Below are positions 1 to 11,584 of a stretch of DNA of 42,500 bases, in pieces. The first letter of the stretch is position 1; each line of letters begins with the position of its first letter. The DNA lies in the NCBI GenBank assembly GCA_905221605.1, contig CAJNDS010002302.1, positions 450,522 to 493,021 of the forward strand, written 5' to 3'. Origin of the DNA: Symbiodinium natans. Lineage: Eukaryota > Sar > Dinophyceae > Suessiales > Symbiodiniaceae. The notes below the pieces were generated by a model. It did not search any database. It saw only the letters and a program-made list of their open reading frames with translations, and was not told where the DNA came from. The position numbers and the translations under genes are program-made.

Positions 1-299
1 TTATTTAGGCTACCCAACACGGGACCAAAATTTTGAGAACTGACCATATAGCCCTTATAGACCCTATAAGACCCAAGGGTCCGTCAGAACCCTTTCAACA
101 GGGTAAGGGACAATGTTAGGGACCACATAATATCCAAATTCCTCACACAACCCAAGCCCCAAATTCGTTGGTCCGAAACACAATCCCGAAACTCTAAAAC
201 CTAAACCCTACACCCCTCTTAATGTAAGAGGCCTATTCGAACTTAAGGGATCTTCCCTGATTTCGGGATTTGTTGATGTCTCCGATTCCCTAAACCCAT

Positions 300-1240
300 G
301 ACCCGCCTAAACCCCAAACTCAAAGGGTTTAGGGTTTAGGGTTAGGGGGGATAGGGTTTAGGGTTCAGGGTTTAGGGTTTTGGGATTAGGGTTTAGGGTT
401 TAGGGTTTAGGATTTAGGGTTTAGGGGTTAGGGTTTAAGGTTCAGGGTTTAGGGCTCAGGGCTTAGGGCTTAGGGTTACTCAATCCCCCCCCGCCCCAGA
501 CCCTAGACGGCACGGGCCGCCTCAGGGGTCAGGAGGGGCTGTATGCCTGCAGGGCTTCTGGACTTGTTTTCCAGCATCTGTGTGAGGGTTTAGGGTTTAG
601 CGTTTAGGGTTCAGGGTTTAGGGTTTAGGGTTTAGGGTTTAGGGTTCAGGTTTTAGGGTTAGGGTTTAGGGTCTAAACCCGAAACCCTACCTCTTCAAGG
701 CGGGATGCTGTGGCAACGGGGGGGGGGGGGGCCTATTTGGAAACTCCGTTTGGGAGGTAGGGTCTCCGCTAATGAGGGTTTGAGGGACTCGGCGTTCAGG
801 GTGACTCGAGCTACACCCTAAACCCTAACATCCTAAACCCTAAAACCCGAACCCTAAACCCGAAACCCGAAACCCAAAACCCTCAGGGGCACTTGGAGCA
901 CCTTGGAAACCCTAAACCCTAAACCCTAAACTCTAAACCCTAAACCCTAAACCCTAAACCCCAAACCCTAAACCCTAAACCCTAACCCTAAACCCTAAGC
1001 CCTAAACCCTAAACCCTAAACCCTAAACCCTAAACCCTAACTGGAGCTTTTCAGGGCTTCTCAGGCGCTTAGGAAGTCCAGGCTTGGCCCAGAGACTTCC
1101 AGGCGCCCGGCATGAGGGTTTCGGGTTTCCGGCTTGGGGTTTAGGGTTTAGGGTCTAGGATTTAGGGTTTAGGGTTTAGGGTTTCGGGTTTAGGGTTTCG
1201 GGCTTGGGGTTTAGGTTTTCGGGCTTGGGGCTTAGGGTTT
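300..1240. repeat. Degenerate TTTAGGG/CCCTAAA arrays in both orientations
   Basis: TTTAGGG orientation at 329-480, 586-672 and 1133-1235; CCCTAAA orientation at 815-885 and 907-1041. Arrays of opposite orientation alternate, separated by short unique or G-rich sequence, so this is not a simple chromosome end. Confidence 0.9.
502..575 (-). other. Possible exon in the left-end repeat region
   Basis: A minus-strand stretch after CACACAG reads MLENKSRSPAGIQPLLTPEA, then ARAV and TAG; CAG|GC inside it would serve as a donor. It is an isolated unique island within telomere-like DNA. Confidence 0.22.
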
Positions 1241-1551
1241 AGGGTCAAACTCGAACAAGCAACATCTCATATATCGGGAAAGAGCTTGAGTCAACAGCAT
1301 CTTCTGACGTCACTGAACTGAAACCCGACGAACAGACAACGAACAAGAGAACAGAAGGAGATGGTCAATGTCTTCGATCTGGCTTTGAGCCCTAAGCCCG
1401 AAACCCGAAACCCTAAACCCTACGCCGAAAAGCCTCAACCCACAACATGATCCAGAAAAAACAGACTCAAACACACCCTCAAGAACTATCCACTTCTAGT
1501 CAAAGAAACCACCCTTCAATCTGCATCGCACTCAAACCCCCCAAACCCTGG

Positions 1552-2317
1552 AAGGCCAAAACGGTCCCTAAACTCCAAACCCTAAAGCCCTAAAAGCCCT
1601 AAACCCCCAACACCCAAGACCCCAAAACCCCTGACACCCAAAACCCTAAACCCAAAACCCTAAACCCTAAACCCAAAACCCTGAACCCTAAACCCTAAAC
1701 CCTAGCAACCCTAAACGCACAGGCCTTGGGCATCGTCCCCTTGCGGTTGGCGCACGTAGCCGTGCTGGTCCTCATTGCCGAAGCAGCCGAATCCTCGGGG
1801 CTTCGCGAACGTCCCAGACCAACCGGAATCCTGAACCCCAAGCCCTAAACCCCAAACCCTAAACCCGACACCCTAAACCCGAAGCCCTAAACCCCAAACC
1901 CTAAACCCCAAACCGTAAACCCTAAGGTCTTCGGCTTTAGGGCTTACAAGGGCCACTAAACCCTAAACCGCAAACCCCCAACCAAACCCTAAACCCTAAA
2001 CCCTAAACCCTAAACCCTAAACCCTAAACCCTAAACCCTAAACCCTAAACCCTAAACCCTAAATCCCGAACCCGATCTGTCTGAGGCCAGGCATCGATCC
2101 AAGCGGGCCACGCAGGCCAGACATCCTCCAAGGAACGTGGGTTTAGGGTTTAGGGTTTAGGGTTTAGGGTTTAGGGTTTAGGGTTTAGGGCTTAGGGCTT
2201 AGGGCTTAGGGCTTAGGGCTTAGGGCTTAGGGCTTAGGGCTTAGGGCTTAGGGCTTAGGGCTTAGGGCTTAGGGCTTAGGGCTTAGGGCTTGGGGCTTAG
2301 GGCTTAGGGCTTAGGGT
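1552..2317. repeat. Telomere-like arrays including a GCTTAGG variant block
   Basis: CCCTAAA arrays at about 1640-1715, 1835-1925 and 1979-2066. A TTTAGGG array from 2141 switches at about 2187 to GCTTAGG units up to 2317. A coding-like island sits at 1738-1793. Confidence 0.9.
1738..1793 (-). CDS. Isolated exon candidate FGCFGNEDQHGYVRQPQG
   Basis: A 56-nt minus-strand island between telomere-like arrays: CCCGAG precedes it, and it ends at a GA donor (CAAGGG|GACGATG), the same context as the donor at 13230. It may be a late exon of the gene read at 8205-3407, but the intervening exon was not resolved. No family is recognised. Confidence 0.35.
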
Positions 2318-2830
2318 GCTCTAAACTCTCAACCGTACTCCCCATGTATGGGGCTTCCGAAATTCGGGGTACCTTACTGGGGTCCTTACTGGAATCCTAC
2401 TAATTGAGGGGCAAAGTCTGAAACTCCCATATTACATATACATAGATACGGTTTAGGACTTTAGGACGTAGGTTTTAGGGTAGTTCTCCAAATTGGGGTC
2501 CCTTTTTGGGTCCTGATATAGTACGGCACCCTTGAAAGAAGGACCCCAAACTGGACCCTAATCTAGAGAACTAGCCATGGACCCTCTTCCTTGATGAAGA
2601 ATGTCACAGAGTTCTTTGGCTTCATTCTGTGATGACTATCCGCTTGGTCATGCTTATTTATATGAACTCCTACGTTAATCATTATCCGTATTCGTCTTGA
2701 CTATAAGTAACCTCATGCTTAACCTTATAAGTATTAACCATTAGTGATTGTTCGGGTCAGGGGCAGAGTTCTGACCAGGGTGTTGAGTTCAGCAAGGCAA
2801 GACATGGCACTTATAACCCTGCACCCTACA
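2318..2830. other. Unique AT-richer stretch, no gene seen
   Basis: No exon-like reading frame. The start (2345-2400) resembles the segment at 10550-10640: both carry TTCCGAAAT(T)C..GGGGTACCTTA(C/T)TGGGGT, a further dispersed repeat. Confidence 0.5.
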
Positions 2831-3406
2831 GTCTAAACCCTAAACCCTAAACCCTAAACCCTAAACACCCTAAACCCTAGGCCTATACAAAGGGTAAGGG
2901 ACCATACTAAGGGCCCATGGTTCTGACCTTTTAATCTAAGGGCCAATTAAACCTCCCCCTAAACTCTAAACCCTAAACCCTAAACCCTAAACCCTAAACC
3001 CTAAACCCTAAGCCTGTAGGGCCTTTGTGTCTACGTTCAGGGCTTTTGGGGGACCTCTGCTCCGTTTGCCCAGCTTAAACCCCAAACCCGAAACCCTAAA
3101 CCCTAAACCCCAAACCCTAAATCCTAAACCCCAAACCCCAAACCCTGAGGTCTGGTCTGGTGGCCCTAGGCCCTGAAACACCCCAGGTCCTGAGGCCATG
3201 GTGCCGAGGCGCTCTTGCTCGCAAAGTGCTGCGTCCGCTAGGGGTTTCGGGGCTTTCGGGCCTTTGGGCTTTACGAATGCTTAGGGTTGTCTAGGGTTTA
3301 GGTTTTTGTGTAGGGTTTAGGGTTTAGGGTTTAGGGTTTAGGGTTGAGGGTTTTAGGGTTTAGGGTTTAGGCTTAAGGGTTTCGAGGCTAGGGATTCGGA
3401 CCCGGC

Positions 3407-5667
3407 CATATCTCAACACTTGAGAGCAAATTCTTGAGGCCACGAAGATACGTCCTAAACCCGATGGCCTTAGCCCTAAACCCTAAACCCTAAACCCTAA
3501 ACCCTAAACCCTAAACCCTAAATCCTAAACCCTAAACCCTAAACCCTAAACCCGAGCCCTAAACCATAAACCCTACAGGTCGAAGTCTCGCGCCCCCCAA
3601 AACGCGGGGGGGCCGGGGGGGCGGGGGGTAGGGGGGGGGGGGGGGGGCAGCTTTTCCATGGAGCACCCACACCGCATAAACTCACGGACCATAATCGGTT
3701 TCGCACAAGACATAGGGGTCCTTTGGGAAAACCCACCCAGCCCCCCCCCTACCCCCCCCCCCCACCCCCCCCCCGACCCCCCGTTTCGGTTGCTGGCTTG
3801 GGGGCTTGGCTTTCCCCAACCCCACCCCCCCCGCCACCCCCCCCTTCCCCAGCTCCTGTTTGGGTGCTACCCCCTACCCCCCCCCCCCCCAACGTTTCAC
3901 AGAGGCTCAAGCAAATCAACTTTTTTGGCATCCTTTGAGCTGACGAGCGCGTTTAAAACCTTTCAACTATGCTCCAGCGGGGTCGGCGGCTTGAGCCGGA
4001 GGCTCTTAAATTTAGGGTTTAGGGTTCGGGTTCAATCGGCGAGGGGTCGGATTCAGGCGCAACCCTTTAAACCAAAAAGGGCCCCCCGAGGTGTTCTTTC
4101 AAAGCCCTGGGGACGCCATGATCCGAAAGTCGCCCTTTTCGTTTGCGGGGAGGGATGCCTGGACAAGTGACCGCTTGGAGGTTCAGGGTACTTAGTAACC
4201 TTTAGGGCTTAGGGCTTAGGGTTTAGGGTTTAGGGTTTAGGGCACTTATGAACCAAGTATGACCCTATTAGGGTACTTAAGGGGCTTCTAAGTGGGTTCT
4301 AACTACACTCATCATTGGGTTACTACGTACCCTGAACCTCCAAGCAAGCTGTCAGACGCTGTCCCTCACTTGAAGCCCATGTACTGCAGCGCCCACAGGG
4401 CCTTAGAGTACATCCGGCACTCTCATCCTTCTCCCGCTTCGGCACAAAAAATGTCACCAAACTTCCTCGACCCCAAAGACCCCAAACCCAGAACCCGAAA
4501 CCCCAAGCAAGGAGCTTGGAGCGCTGGAAGGCGAAGTTATCCTCAGCCCACTGAAGTATCCTGATACCCTTCTTGAATTAGGAGCCTCCCAATAATTCAA
4601 GCTATACCTAGTGGTTCTTAGTAGGGAATGAGGGAGGTAGCTGGCTACCTCATTCCCAAGAACCAGTAGGTGTGTGTCCCCTCTTGAACTCACCCTCAAA
4701 CCTAAACCCTCGCCAAAAACCCTAAAGCCCTAAACCTCCCAGACCCTCCTAAACCCTGAAACCCTAAACCCTTAACCCTCACAACCCTCCTAAACCCTAA
4801 ACAACCCTACACCCTTCACTTAAGGCTTACAACCCTCCTAAACCCTAAACACCCTACACCCTTCACTTAAGGCTTAAGGGGGCAGCCGGGGAACCCCGAA
4901 GGCCAGGAAGGTGTTGGCGGCAAAGAAGAGGACCGCGTCCAACTTGAAGTGCCACATCGCCTCACAACTCCCCCCCCCCTCCCCGGAAGCGAGAGTAGCC
5001 CTAAACCATAAACCCTAAACCCTAAACCCTAAACCCTAAACCCTAAACTCTAAACCCTAAACCCTAAACCCTAAACCCTAAACCCTAAACCCTAAACCCT
5101 AAACCCTAAACCCTAACCTTAAATCCAAAACCCTAAACCCAGCCTAAACCCTAAACCCCATGCTATATCGCCCCCCCCCCCCCCCGAAAAAAAAAAATGG
5201 ACCCTAACCTCCCTGCAATTCTGCGATGCCCTCCGCAGGGTTTCAGGGTGCAACGCGCGTTGCATGCTTCGTGCATAATGTCTTTTTGGTCCCTATATGT
5301 TTATACGAGAATAACCCACCAAGACCCTATTCGAATTATTGAGGGCCGGATATTAAGACCCTAAACCCTAAACCCCAAAACCCCAAAACCCCAGACCCCA
5401 AACCCGACCCCGAAACTCGAAATCCTAATTCTGAAGGCCCCTATGTTCGGGTGGTTTCGGGGGACGACAGTGCCGGACGGTGTCAAGGGCGCCCGGCCTG
5501 CTCGTCGTACTGGGCCACCTGGCAAGGCAGCAACCAGACGCTGAACCCTAAACCCTAAACCCTGAACCCTAAACCCTAAACCCAAGACCCTAAACCCTAA
5601 ACCCTAAACCCCTAAACCCGAAACCCGAAACCCTGAACCCTGCACCCAAAGCCTGAACCCGAAACCG

Positions 5668-5717
<50 letters not shown>

Positions 5718-8205
5718 AAGAAAAAAAGTGACTACGCCAGGTGGCCTCGCCGACCGGATCCTCGACCTGCAGATGCGGCGGGAACTCTTGGGATGTGGCT
5801 TACTTAGAAAAACCCTAAACCCTAAACCTTAAACCCCTAAACCCTAAAACCCTAAAACCCTAAACCCTCAACCCTGAACCCTAACCCCTAAACCTCCCTA
5901 AACCCTAAACCCTAAACCCTAAACCCTAAACCCTCCTTGGCTGGAGCCCCCGGCCCAGGTGAAGAGAAGCGGGTGGCGGGCCGGGAGGCACACCAGGGGC
6001 CTGCAGCACATAGGGTTTAGGGTTTAGGGTTTAGGGTTTAGGGTTTAGCCTTTCGGGCTTAGGGATTTTCTAGAGCTTTAGGATTTTAGGGTTTTAGGGT
6101 TTCGGGTTCCGAGTTTAGGATTTTCTGGGGTTTTAGGTTCAGGGTTAGGGACTTAAAGTTTAGGGTTTATGGCTTCGGGTTTTCCAGGGCTTTACGATTT
6201 TAGGGTTTTAGGGTTTTAGGGTGTTAGGGTTTCAGGGTTTTAGGGTTTTAGGGTTTTAGGGTTTTAGGGTTTAGGGTTTTAGGGCGGATAGGGACAAAGA
6301 GTTTAGGGTTTAGGGTTACTTAGGGTTACTTGTATTCGTTTAGGGAGGTTAAGGTTGCAACTGGCTACAACCGACCACATAAGGTTACGACTGGCTCTCA
6401 CGAGATCCCGATGAAACCTCGATCTCTCAAACCCAAAAGGGTTGAAGGTCTAGGGTTTTTGGGGTGAACCCTTAACCCCTGAACTGCATAGTACAGGGGC
6501 CTTAATAATTAGAACAGGGTGTTGGAGAGCCATTGTAGTATATTTGTATAGGAACCAGAAAGGAATACTTGTACCACTTCTTCCGACCCCTATAGTATAG
6601 GGGCCTTAATAAATAGAATAGGAGTATGATACTTATATAGGCGCCATAAGGGAATACTAGTACTACTTCTTCCGACCCCTATAATAGTAGGCTTCCGGGC
6701 GCTGCTTTCGCATGGCCACTGGCGGTGTTCTCCTCCCCAGTTGTGGGGCACATGCGTGCAGTCCATTCCTGGCTTTGGAGGATGGGGTTTAGGGTTTAGG
6801 GTTCAGGGTTTAGGGTTTAGGGTTTAGGGTTTAGGGTTTAGGGTTTAGGGTTTAGGTTTGAGGGTTGAGGGTTGGGGGTTGAGGGTTTAGGGTTTAGGGT
6901 TTAGGGTTTTAGGGTTGAAGGTTTTTGCGGATTTGGGGCTTTTGGGGTTTAGGAGGACCCAAGGGGAAGCCAGAACGAAGCCCAACTGAGGCTTTTGGGG
7001 AGCTCGGGGTTTCAGGGTTGAGGGCTTGAGGGTGGTAGGGGATTTGGGTTTGAGGGTTTGAGGGTTTGAGGGTCTGAGGGCTTGAGGGTTGAAGGTTTTT
7101 GCGGTTTAGGGTTTTGGGGGTCTGGGGGGGGGGGGGCAGTGGGAGGGGGGAGGGGGTCGTTGCGGGCTTGAGGGCCGCAGTGCATGCATTCGCTCAAGTC
7201 GTTGCCTCTCGCGTGGCGCTTCTGCACTGCTGTGTGGAAACTTTGCAGGACACATGCCATACAACCACAAGCCCTCTGGGGAGGACGTAGGATTTAGGGT
7301 TCAGTTTCGGATTTAGCCCTTATATAACCCCTTCAACGCCAAAACCATGAATCCCCTATGGGCGTTCGGTGTAGGATTTCGCTCGCAGCTTTCTTAGGGG
7401 TTTGCGGGCGGCTAACACCTCACCGGAATTTAAGAAGTTGAAACTGGAGTTAACCTACTTACACTACTATTTGCTTAAGAACGCCCAAATCAAAACATAA
7501 TTATCCCCATATTACCCAAGGAAAACTTTTTGGGATGGCGCTTAAGCAAAAAGTAGTACAAGCTCAGTTACGAGGAGGTGGGTTTAGGGTTTCGGGTTCA
7601 GGGTTCAGGGAATAGGGTTAAAGGCTCAAGGGCTAGGGTTTCGGGCTTAGGGTTCATGCACCTGCACCGCCAGAAGGTAGAATGGGCGATGGTCCTGGCA
7701 GGAAGCACAACTCTACTGAACCAATATCGTGCAAGGTCTTGTACTGATGAGATATATCCCTAAACTCCAAACTCTAAACTCGAAACCCTCAACCCTAAAG
7801 ACACACTCAACCCATAGCTAGTTATACGGTGATACTTGCTAGAGAGTTGGAACTGTGTTTCGGGCTTCAGGATCGGGACGCTGCCGAGAACCGATGGCAA
7901 TGCTACAAACGAACCGCGAGAGGCGCGTGAACCCGAGGCCTCAAAATCACTAAATCAGGGAATATTGCTTTACGAAGATGTGGTTGGGATCCTAACGTGG
8001 TTTGGGCCCAAGAACTGAACCCTGAACCCCGAAAACCCCTCAACGCCCTAAACCCCTTCCTACACCCTAAGGAGTCTCTGGATAAGAATTAGGGTTTAGG
8101 GTTTAGGGTTTAGGGTTTAGGGTTAAGGGTTTAGGGTTTAGGGTTTAGGGTTTAGGGGTCCTCTCGAATCATGCGCATGCCCGCTCGGGCACGGCGGTCA
8201 GACAC
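3407..8205 (-). CDS. Unrecognised protein with a hydrophobic segment, partial (nine exons)
   Basis: Nine islands join in phase with AG acceptors: 8205-8161, 7743-7695, 6768-6720, 6000-5955, 5766-5746, 5518-5498, 4960-4895, 4401-4370, 3454-3407. The translation runs MRMIREYKTLHDIGSVELCF, then THVPHNWGGEHRQPLVCLPA, HPLLFTW, VAQYDEQ, AMWHFKLDAVLFFAANTFLA, ALWALQYMGFK and TYLRGLKNLLSSVEI. LDAVLFFAANTFLAFGALWAL looks like a membrane segment. I do not recognise the family. Neither start nor stop was found; the chain should continue on both sides. Donors are GA, GA, GT, GC, GC, GC, GT, GT and GC. The two 21-nt exons are weakly supported on their own. The opposite strand is open at 5766-5746 (GLADRILDLQMRRELLG), so that exon could be something else. 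Confidence 0.45.
3570..4024. repeat. Dispersed block P, copy 1, with poly-C core
   Basis: Shares its ends with 26895-27274: AAAACGCGGGGGGG, GCAGCTTTTCC, CACACCGC.TAAACTCA, and at the right GGGGTCGGCGGCTTGAGCCG running into AGGCTCTTAAATTTAGGG. The middle is C-rich and differs between copies. Its proline- or glycine-rich open frames are not genes. Confidence 0.85.
4612..4665. mobile_element. MITE-like family M1, short copy
   Basis: Inverted termini TGGTTCTTAGTAGGGAATGA and its near-complement ending CATTCCCAAGAACCA with an 8-15 bp centre. The same termini recur at 10754-10848, 18330-18400, 25927-26009, 27553-27620 and 27657-27750. Confidence 0.75.
4985..5125. repeat. CCCTAAA array
   Basis: About 17 units followed by poly-C/poly-A at 5170-5198. 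It lies in the intron between 5498 and 4960. Confidence 0.92.
5667..5715. repeat. Poly-C run of about 49
   Basis: A long C homopolymer directly after CCCGAAA/CCCTAAA units; its length may be an assembly estimate. Confidence 0.9.
6491..6684. repeat. Family M2, two tandem copies (period 104 bp)
   Basis: The unit starts GGGGCCTTAATAATTAGAA and ends ACTTCTTCCGACCCCTATA; the two copies start at 6496 and 6600. Diverged copies occur at 8334-8434 and, partly, at 9783-9856. Confidence 0.8.
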
Positions 8206-8333
8206 CTGGCATCCGTGGGGCCTTTTCCAACAGGGTTTGGGGCTTAGGGTTTAGGGTTTGGGGTTTAGTGTTTAGGGTTTAGGGTTCAGGGTTTAGGGCT
8301 TAGGGTTTAGGGTTTAGGGTTTAGGGTCTACTG

Positions 8334-8434
8334 TAGGAGCCTTAGTGATTAGAATAGGGTGTTGGGGGGTTATTCTAGTATAATGATAAAGGGACCATAG
8401 GTGAAACTTACTAGTAACAATTCCGACCCCTATA
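8334..8434. repeat. Family M2, dispersed copy
   Basis: GGAGCCTTAGTGATTAGAATAG at the left and AACAATTCCGACCCCTATA at the right match the tandem copies at 6491-6684. Confidence 0.75.
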
Positions 8435-8649
8435 TTCGGGCTTCAGGGTCTTTAGGGCTTTAGGGTTTCTCGGGTTTCTAGGGTTTAGGGTGTTTAGGGC
8501 TGTAGAGTTTCTAGGGGTTTTCCAGTGTTCAGGGTTGTAGGGCTTTAAAGGTGTGGATTTGCGCGTTTAGAGGTTAGGGTTGGGGGCTAAAGGTTTGATG
8601 CTTTTGGGGCTCACGAACCAGGGTGCACTCTGAGTCCCCAAGTCACAGA

Positions 8650-8904
8650 GCTCAGCTGCCCAGGAGCAAAGCGGCTATTTTTTTGGGTGCCGCGGCGCAA
8701 TCTGTGCAGGGCGCCGAGAGCCGAAAACTCGGCACGAAAACCTGGCCATGGCAGGGTGTGTTCTTGCTTGCACAAGCGCCTCAAGAAGATGGACTTGAAA
8801 TGCTGCTCTCAGGAGGGACGGGCAACACCACCCTGCCCCGAGCCACTTTCGGAGCTGGTCTACTCTTTGAGAGCCTAGCTCCACGTAAGACTACTTTGGT
8901 CTGA
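8650..8904. other. About 250-bp GC-rich unique stretch open in several frames
   Basis: Both strands are open here. The plus frame reads RATFGAGLLFESLAPRKTTL near its end; the minus frame contains VDQLRKWLGAGWCC. Neither has recognisable family motifs, and neither could be joined to neighbouring exons. It is probably an exon-bearing region of the minus-strand gene, but the frame is undecided. Confidence 0.25.
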
Positions 8905-9365
8905 CTACTTTGCGCCAGTTTGCCATTCTCGGAGGGTCGGATCATCAAATTGCTTACACTACACAGCGATGGCGTCTCCACAGTATGGGCCCCTCTGGAT
9001 ACCATAGATAATATAACGGGCACTAGAACAAGATCCCAAGAAACAGGACAACAACATTAGGGAGCCGACCATGTGTGTTAAAGCTTCTGCCAACGAGGAA
9101 CCGGTTCGCAGCCCCCCCCCCCCCCCCTGCTGCCTTCGGCAGCAGTTGCGGGAAGTTCGCGACACCCCAGGCTTGCCACCCAGCAACTGAAACATATCTT
9201 AAGTAAAGAAACGTCCGGAAAAGAAAGTTCGGATTCCTACAACAGTTCAAGGCATACTCCAATGCAGTCTCTGGGCAAACCCTAAACCTAACCCTAAACC
9301 CTAAACCCTAAACCCTAAACCCTAAAGGCTATCCTGTCAGAATGGAGAGGGAACGCGCCATCACA

Positions 9366-9450
9366 TGTCAGCGCAATCACGGCCTGAGTGCCGGAACGTG
9401 CTAGGATTCAGCTTGATCTGAATTGTAGGCCCTTGCTGGGTCTCCACGAT
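9366..9450 (-). CDS. Isolated exon candidate ending in TGA
   Basis: Minus-strand reading TIVETQQGPTIQIKLNPSTF, followed by RHSGRDCADM and TGA. The 5' side runs into an AT microsatellite where the nearest AG is TATATAG at about 9460. It is protein-like in composition but short, with no family match, and could be chance. Confidence 0.22.
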
Positions 9451-10045
9451 GGTATGTTTATCTATATATATATGTATATATATATATACATATACATATA
9501 CACTTGTGTTAATTCTTCATGTAATCATGTATTTGCTGTTGTTGTTCTATACTCATTCGCGTTAACAGTTGAACTTCTTTGCATCTAAAAGTAGACTTGA
9601 TTTATCGGTATTCCCAAAAATAGGGGTACCCCCCACCCCAAATAGAATAGAATCCCCTCCAAGGAACCGCCAAAAACCTTATAAGCACATGTACTGATTT
9701 TGCTGCGGTAGAGTCGGGGATGCTGCAGAGGGCAAACAATGTAAATTCAGGCCCCAGCTGGTATGGCCCGAGCGCCTACGAGAGGGGCCTTCATGATTAG
9801 AGTAGCGTTATTCGTTATCATTCTGCAGGGACCCTGAGAGAACACGATTAGCAATTAACCCTAAACCCTAAACTCTAAACCCTAAACCCTAGACCCTAAA
9901 CCCAAAACCCTAAACCCTAAACCCTGCTTGTAAGTATCCATGAACCTTCAAGAAGTGACGGTTGTCTGCCCATGCTGCCTGGGGGCAGACTTTCTCACTG
10001 GCGCAGCAGAAGCTCCTCGCAAGATCGGCTCAGGGCTTTTTTGGG

Positions 10046-10226
10046 ATTCAGGGTTTAGGGTTTAGGGTTTGGGGTTTGGGGTTTAGGGTTTAGGGTTTAG
10101 GGTTTAGGGTTTGGGGTTTGGGGTTTGGGGTTTAGGTTCAGGGTTTAGGGTTCAGGGTTTAGGGTTTAGGGTTTGGGGTTTAGGGTTTGGGGTTTGGGGT
10201 TTAGGGTTTAGGGTGTAGGGTTTAGG
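10046..10226. repeat. TTTAGGG/TTTGGGG array
   Basis: About 25 units, mixed. Confidence 0.9.
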
Positions 10227-10245
10227 GAGCCTGATCTGAAGGAAC

Positions 10246-10288
10246 CTCGAACAGATCTCGGACATGAAAGCCTTGGCCACTTCGACGC
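10246..10288 (-). CDS. Isolated exon candidate, function unknown
   Basis: TTTTGCAG precedes an open stretch reading VEVAKAFMSEICSR, with GT at the end (AG|GTTCC). The flanking sequence is a telomere-like array (10046-10226) and unique DNA without other coding signal. It lies between the stop of the chalcone-isomerase-like gene and the first joined exon of the next gene, and probably belongs to the 5' part of the latter. No family is recognised. Confidence 0.35.
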
Positions 10289-10753
10289 CTGCAAAAGCAC
10301 TACACCTTCACTACAAAAAACAAGCAAGCAACTCCACTACTTGGAGGTTCAACGCACTGAAAACCCCAGGGCAGGGGGTTTCGGGCTTAGGGTTTAGGGT
10401 TTAGTATAGCCCAATTATAAGTGCATTTATAACCCACTTCTAATCAGCCCCTTAAGCGCCCTATTAGGGTTGTAGTTGGGTTATAAGTACGGGTAGAACT
10501 GGGCTACTAAGTACCATGACCCTTTGGGGAAGACCCCTAAACTGCAAATGGGGGTTTCCGAAATCAGGGGTACCTTATTGGGGTGCTTATTACAAGGGAA
10601 TCCCATTATTTGGGGGGTCTATATTCGGGGCCCCTTGTTTTCGTCAACCCCCAAATAAAAATGCCAACATGCGAGCTAAGGAACTCCTTATTTCGAGGGC
10701 TGTCAGAGTTTCCCAAAACCCTCGGAAACCCGCTAAGGCTTGCTGAATCTGGC

Positions 10754-10848
10754 TGGTTCTTAGTAGGGCATGAGGGAATGAGGTACCCTACATAATCCCT
10801 TAAAGGGTATCTATAGGGCCCCCCCCCCTCATTCCCTACTACGAACCA
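10754..10848. mobile_element. MITE-like family M1, 95-bp copy
   Basis: Begins TGGTTCTTAGTAGGGCATGA and ends CTCATTCCCTACTACGAACCA: terminal inverted repeats of about 22 bp around a centre that includes GGTACCCTACATAATCCCTT and poly-C. Confidence 0.8.
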
Positions 10849-11584
10849 GGGGGGAATCCCGGATGCCTGCTTCAGATGATCCAGGAATGGATGTTGGCCA
10901 AACCACACGGAAAACAGAGCCTCTTGGCAAAGCGAGGCGTTGAGCATGAGTTTGGGGTTCGTGGCTTTAGAAAGGGGTTTAGGGTTTAGTGTTTAGGGTT
11001 TAGGGTTTAGGGTGCTAGTGCGTTGACTCTCAAGACCCTGCTCTCACTACCCTAAACCCTCCAGCCTTAACCCTCCACCCTGAACCCCTAATCCCTCAGT
11101 TGAGTCATATTGAGCCATCAGTCGGGGGTTCGCGGGAAAACCTAAAACCCCCCACGTCTTTCTAGGAAGTGGGAGGGTTTCTATGCACCAGCATTCATCG
11201 TCCCTGTGTTACATGGTGGCTTTTGGGCTTAGGGTTTCGCCCCTTCCCCCCTGGGGGTCATGGTCTGTGATTCCCGGTGGGTATCGGGGCTTTAGGGATT
11301 CGGGCGTTGGGGCTTGAGGACGATGAAGACCCCGGAAACAGGTGGAAAGAGTGCTCCCTTCTACTTCGCAGCGTGCTCAAACTCAAAGGTCTAAACCCTA
11401 AACCCTAAACCCTAAACCCTAAAACCCTAAAACCCTAAAACCCTAAAACCCTAAAACCCTAAAACCCCAAAACCCTCAAACCCTCAAACCCTTAAACCCT
11501 TAGCATTGGGCTTGCCCACTGGAATCTCGGGGCTCAAGTTCCATCGGCTCGGGCCGGGAAGCATCTACGGGGTGGTTGCAGCTT

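Noticed and set aside
1-2317. A chromosome end (telomere)
   Set aside because: Arrays alternate in orientation, are interrupted by unique DNA, and similar arrays fill introns across the whole window.
3658-4170. Proline-rich and glycine-rich open frames here and at 26853-27299
   Set aside because: They arise from C homopolymers in a duplicated non-coding block.
7012-7260. Minus-strand 82-codon open frame
   Set aside because: Half is telomere-like repeat translated as Pro/Lys/Ser; the unique part did not join neighbouring exons, which connect across it in frame.
9388-9588. Plus-strand open frame of 66 codons
   Set aside because: Half of it is an ATATAC microsatellite.
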